From: Bradyrhizobium diazoefficiens
Lineage (GTDB): Bacteria; Pseudomonadota; Alphaproteobacteria; Rhizobiales; Xanthobacteraceae
Length of the DNA: 64,000 nucleotides
Direction of reading: 5' to 3'
Assembly (NCBI RefSeq): GCF_016616885.1
Contig: NZ_CP067102.1
Coordinates: 5,112,501-5,176,500 of the forward strand
How positions within the stretch are numbered: the first letter of the stretch is position 1; each line of letters begins with the position of its first letter. Both the position numbers and the translations under genes were made by a program. This document shows positions 63,610-64,000 of this stretch, piece after piece. The notes beneath the pieces were generated by a model, which saw nothing but the letters and a program-made list of their open reading frames with translations, was not told the origin of the DNA and searched no databases.

Positions 63610-64000
63610 GCGTCATCGTCTTGTTCCTGGCTGTGATCGCGGTCATCGCCGGTTGGTGGCTCTCGCAGCAGCGGCTGACGGCGAAACCGTGGCTGGAGGA
63701 AGGTCCGATCGGTGACTTCCCGGGCACGGACACCATCGCTTGGCCGGCCGCGAAGGTCGGGCTTGGCGTGTTTCTCGCTGTCGCCAGCTCGCTGTTCGCA
63801 CTTTTCATCAGCGCCTACTCCATGCGCATGAACACGGTGGACTGGCGGACGATGCCCGTGCCGCAGGTGCTGTGGTTCAACACGGGCGTGCTGGTCCTGA
63901 GCAGCGTCGCGCTGCAATGGGCGTACGTTGCGGCGCGCCGGAACGACATGGACGGCGCGATCGTCGGCCTGCTCGCCGGCGGAACGTCGGCGATCACCTT
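63606..64000 (+). CDS. coxO: Cytochrome oxidase subunit III-like protein, 3' end outside window
   Basis: The frame begins at GTG overlapping the coxN stop and is open to the window edge, giving 131 residues. It has three hydrophobic segments (about 3-19, 53-70, 90-107), and the pattern VPQVLWFNTGVLVLSSVALQWA is that of CoxIII helices 2-3. In Bradyrhizobium the subunit III part is divided over coxO and coxP, and this fits coxO by order. The rest lies beyond 64000. Confidence 0.8.
   Translation, partial: MSVIVLFLAVIAVIAGWWLSQQRLTAKPWLEEGPIGDFPGTDTIAWPAAKVGLGVFLAVASSLFALFISAYSMRMNTVDWRTMPVPQVLWFNTGVLVLSSVALQWAYVAARRNDMDGAIVGLLAGGTSAIT

Overview
The window reads as a chromosomal segment of a high-GC alphaproteobacterium of the Bradyrhizobium/Rhodopseudomonas group. 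Supporting signs are the very-long-chain lipid A fatty acid locus (acpXL-fabZ-fabF2-fabF1-lpxXL), a coxMNO-type oxidase, tandem kup genes, a DUF2865 protein, palindromic intergenic repeats of types common in Bradyrhizobium, and G/C-rich third positions throughout. No rRNA, tRNA, CRISPR array, IS element or prophage was recognised. Names rest on motif and family recognition by eye; no database search was run.

Region by region. 0-1.7 kb: a stress-type cluster on the minus strand (DUF2267 protein, CBS-pair protein, three tiny hydrophilic proteins) with two sigma-EcfG-like promoter candidates. 1.8-3.5 kb: a cytochrome P450 and a small hypothetical protein. 3.5-19.3 kb: a catabolic island that looks like a reductive nicotinate (or close N-heteroaromatic) pathway. 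It holds a NicA/NicB-like dehydrogenase (2Fe-2S subunit plus a Mo-cofactor/tri-haem cytochrome c fusion), a 6-hydroxynicotinate reductase-like protein, an enamidase-like amidohydrolase, a ferredoxin-NADP reductase, a Liv-type ABC importer with fused LivHM permease, a MarR regulator, an extradiol dioxygenase-like protein and two proteins of unknown role (UPF0280 and PF06684 families). Four related palindromes sit at its promoters and suggest one regulon.

19.6-24.6 kb: a HerA-like ATPase, an AhpD-like protein, an MgtC-like membrane protein, a ParB-like protein and small genes. 24.8-29.1 kb: the lipid A very-long-chain fatty acid operon, without the adh gene usually found in it and with one ketosynthase lacking its catalytic cysteine. 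29.2-31.3 kb: a B12-binding radical SAM protein (HpnP-like candidate), then a gene graveyard of three 3'-end fragments. 31.3-38.2 kb: a CadC-like winged-helix/TPR regulator split into two overlapping frames, divergent from a 1665-residue autotransporter with 22 rung-like 19-residue repeats.

38.4-53 kb (minus strand): a polyamine-binding protein, an aminotransferase, a rhodanese, two Kup potassium transporters, MotB/MotA, an SDR, an RraA-like protein, PssA and Psd (phosphatidylethanolamine synthesis), and an Atm1-like ABC exporter. 52.8-60.4 kb: a LOG-family hydrolase, a VOC protein, CimA, a GNAT acetyltransferase, CysS, two secreted proteins and a DUF2189 membrane protein. 60.9-64 kb: cytochrome oxidase subunits II and I, and the start of a subunit III gene that runs off the window.
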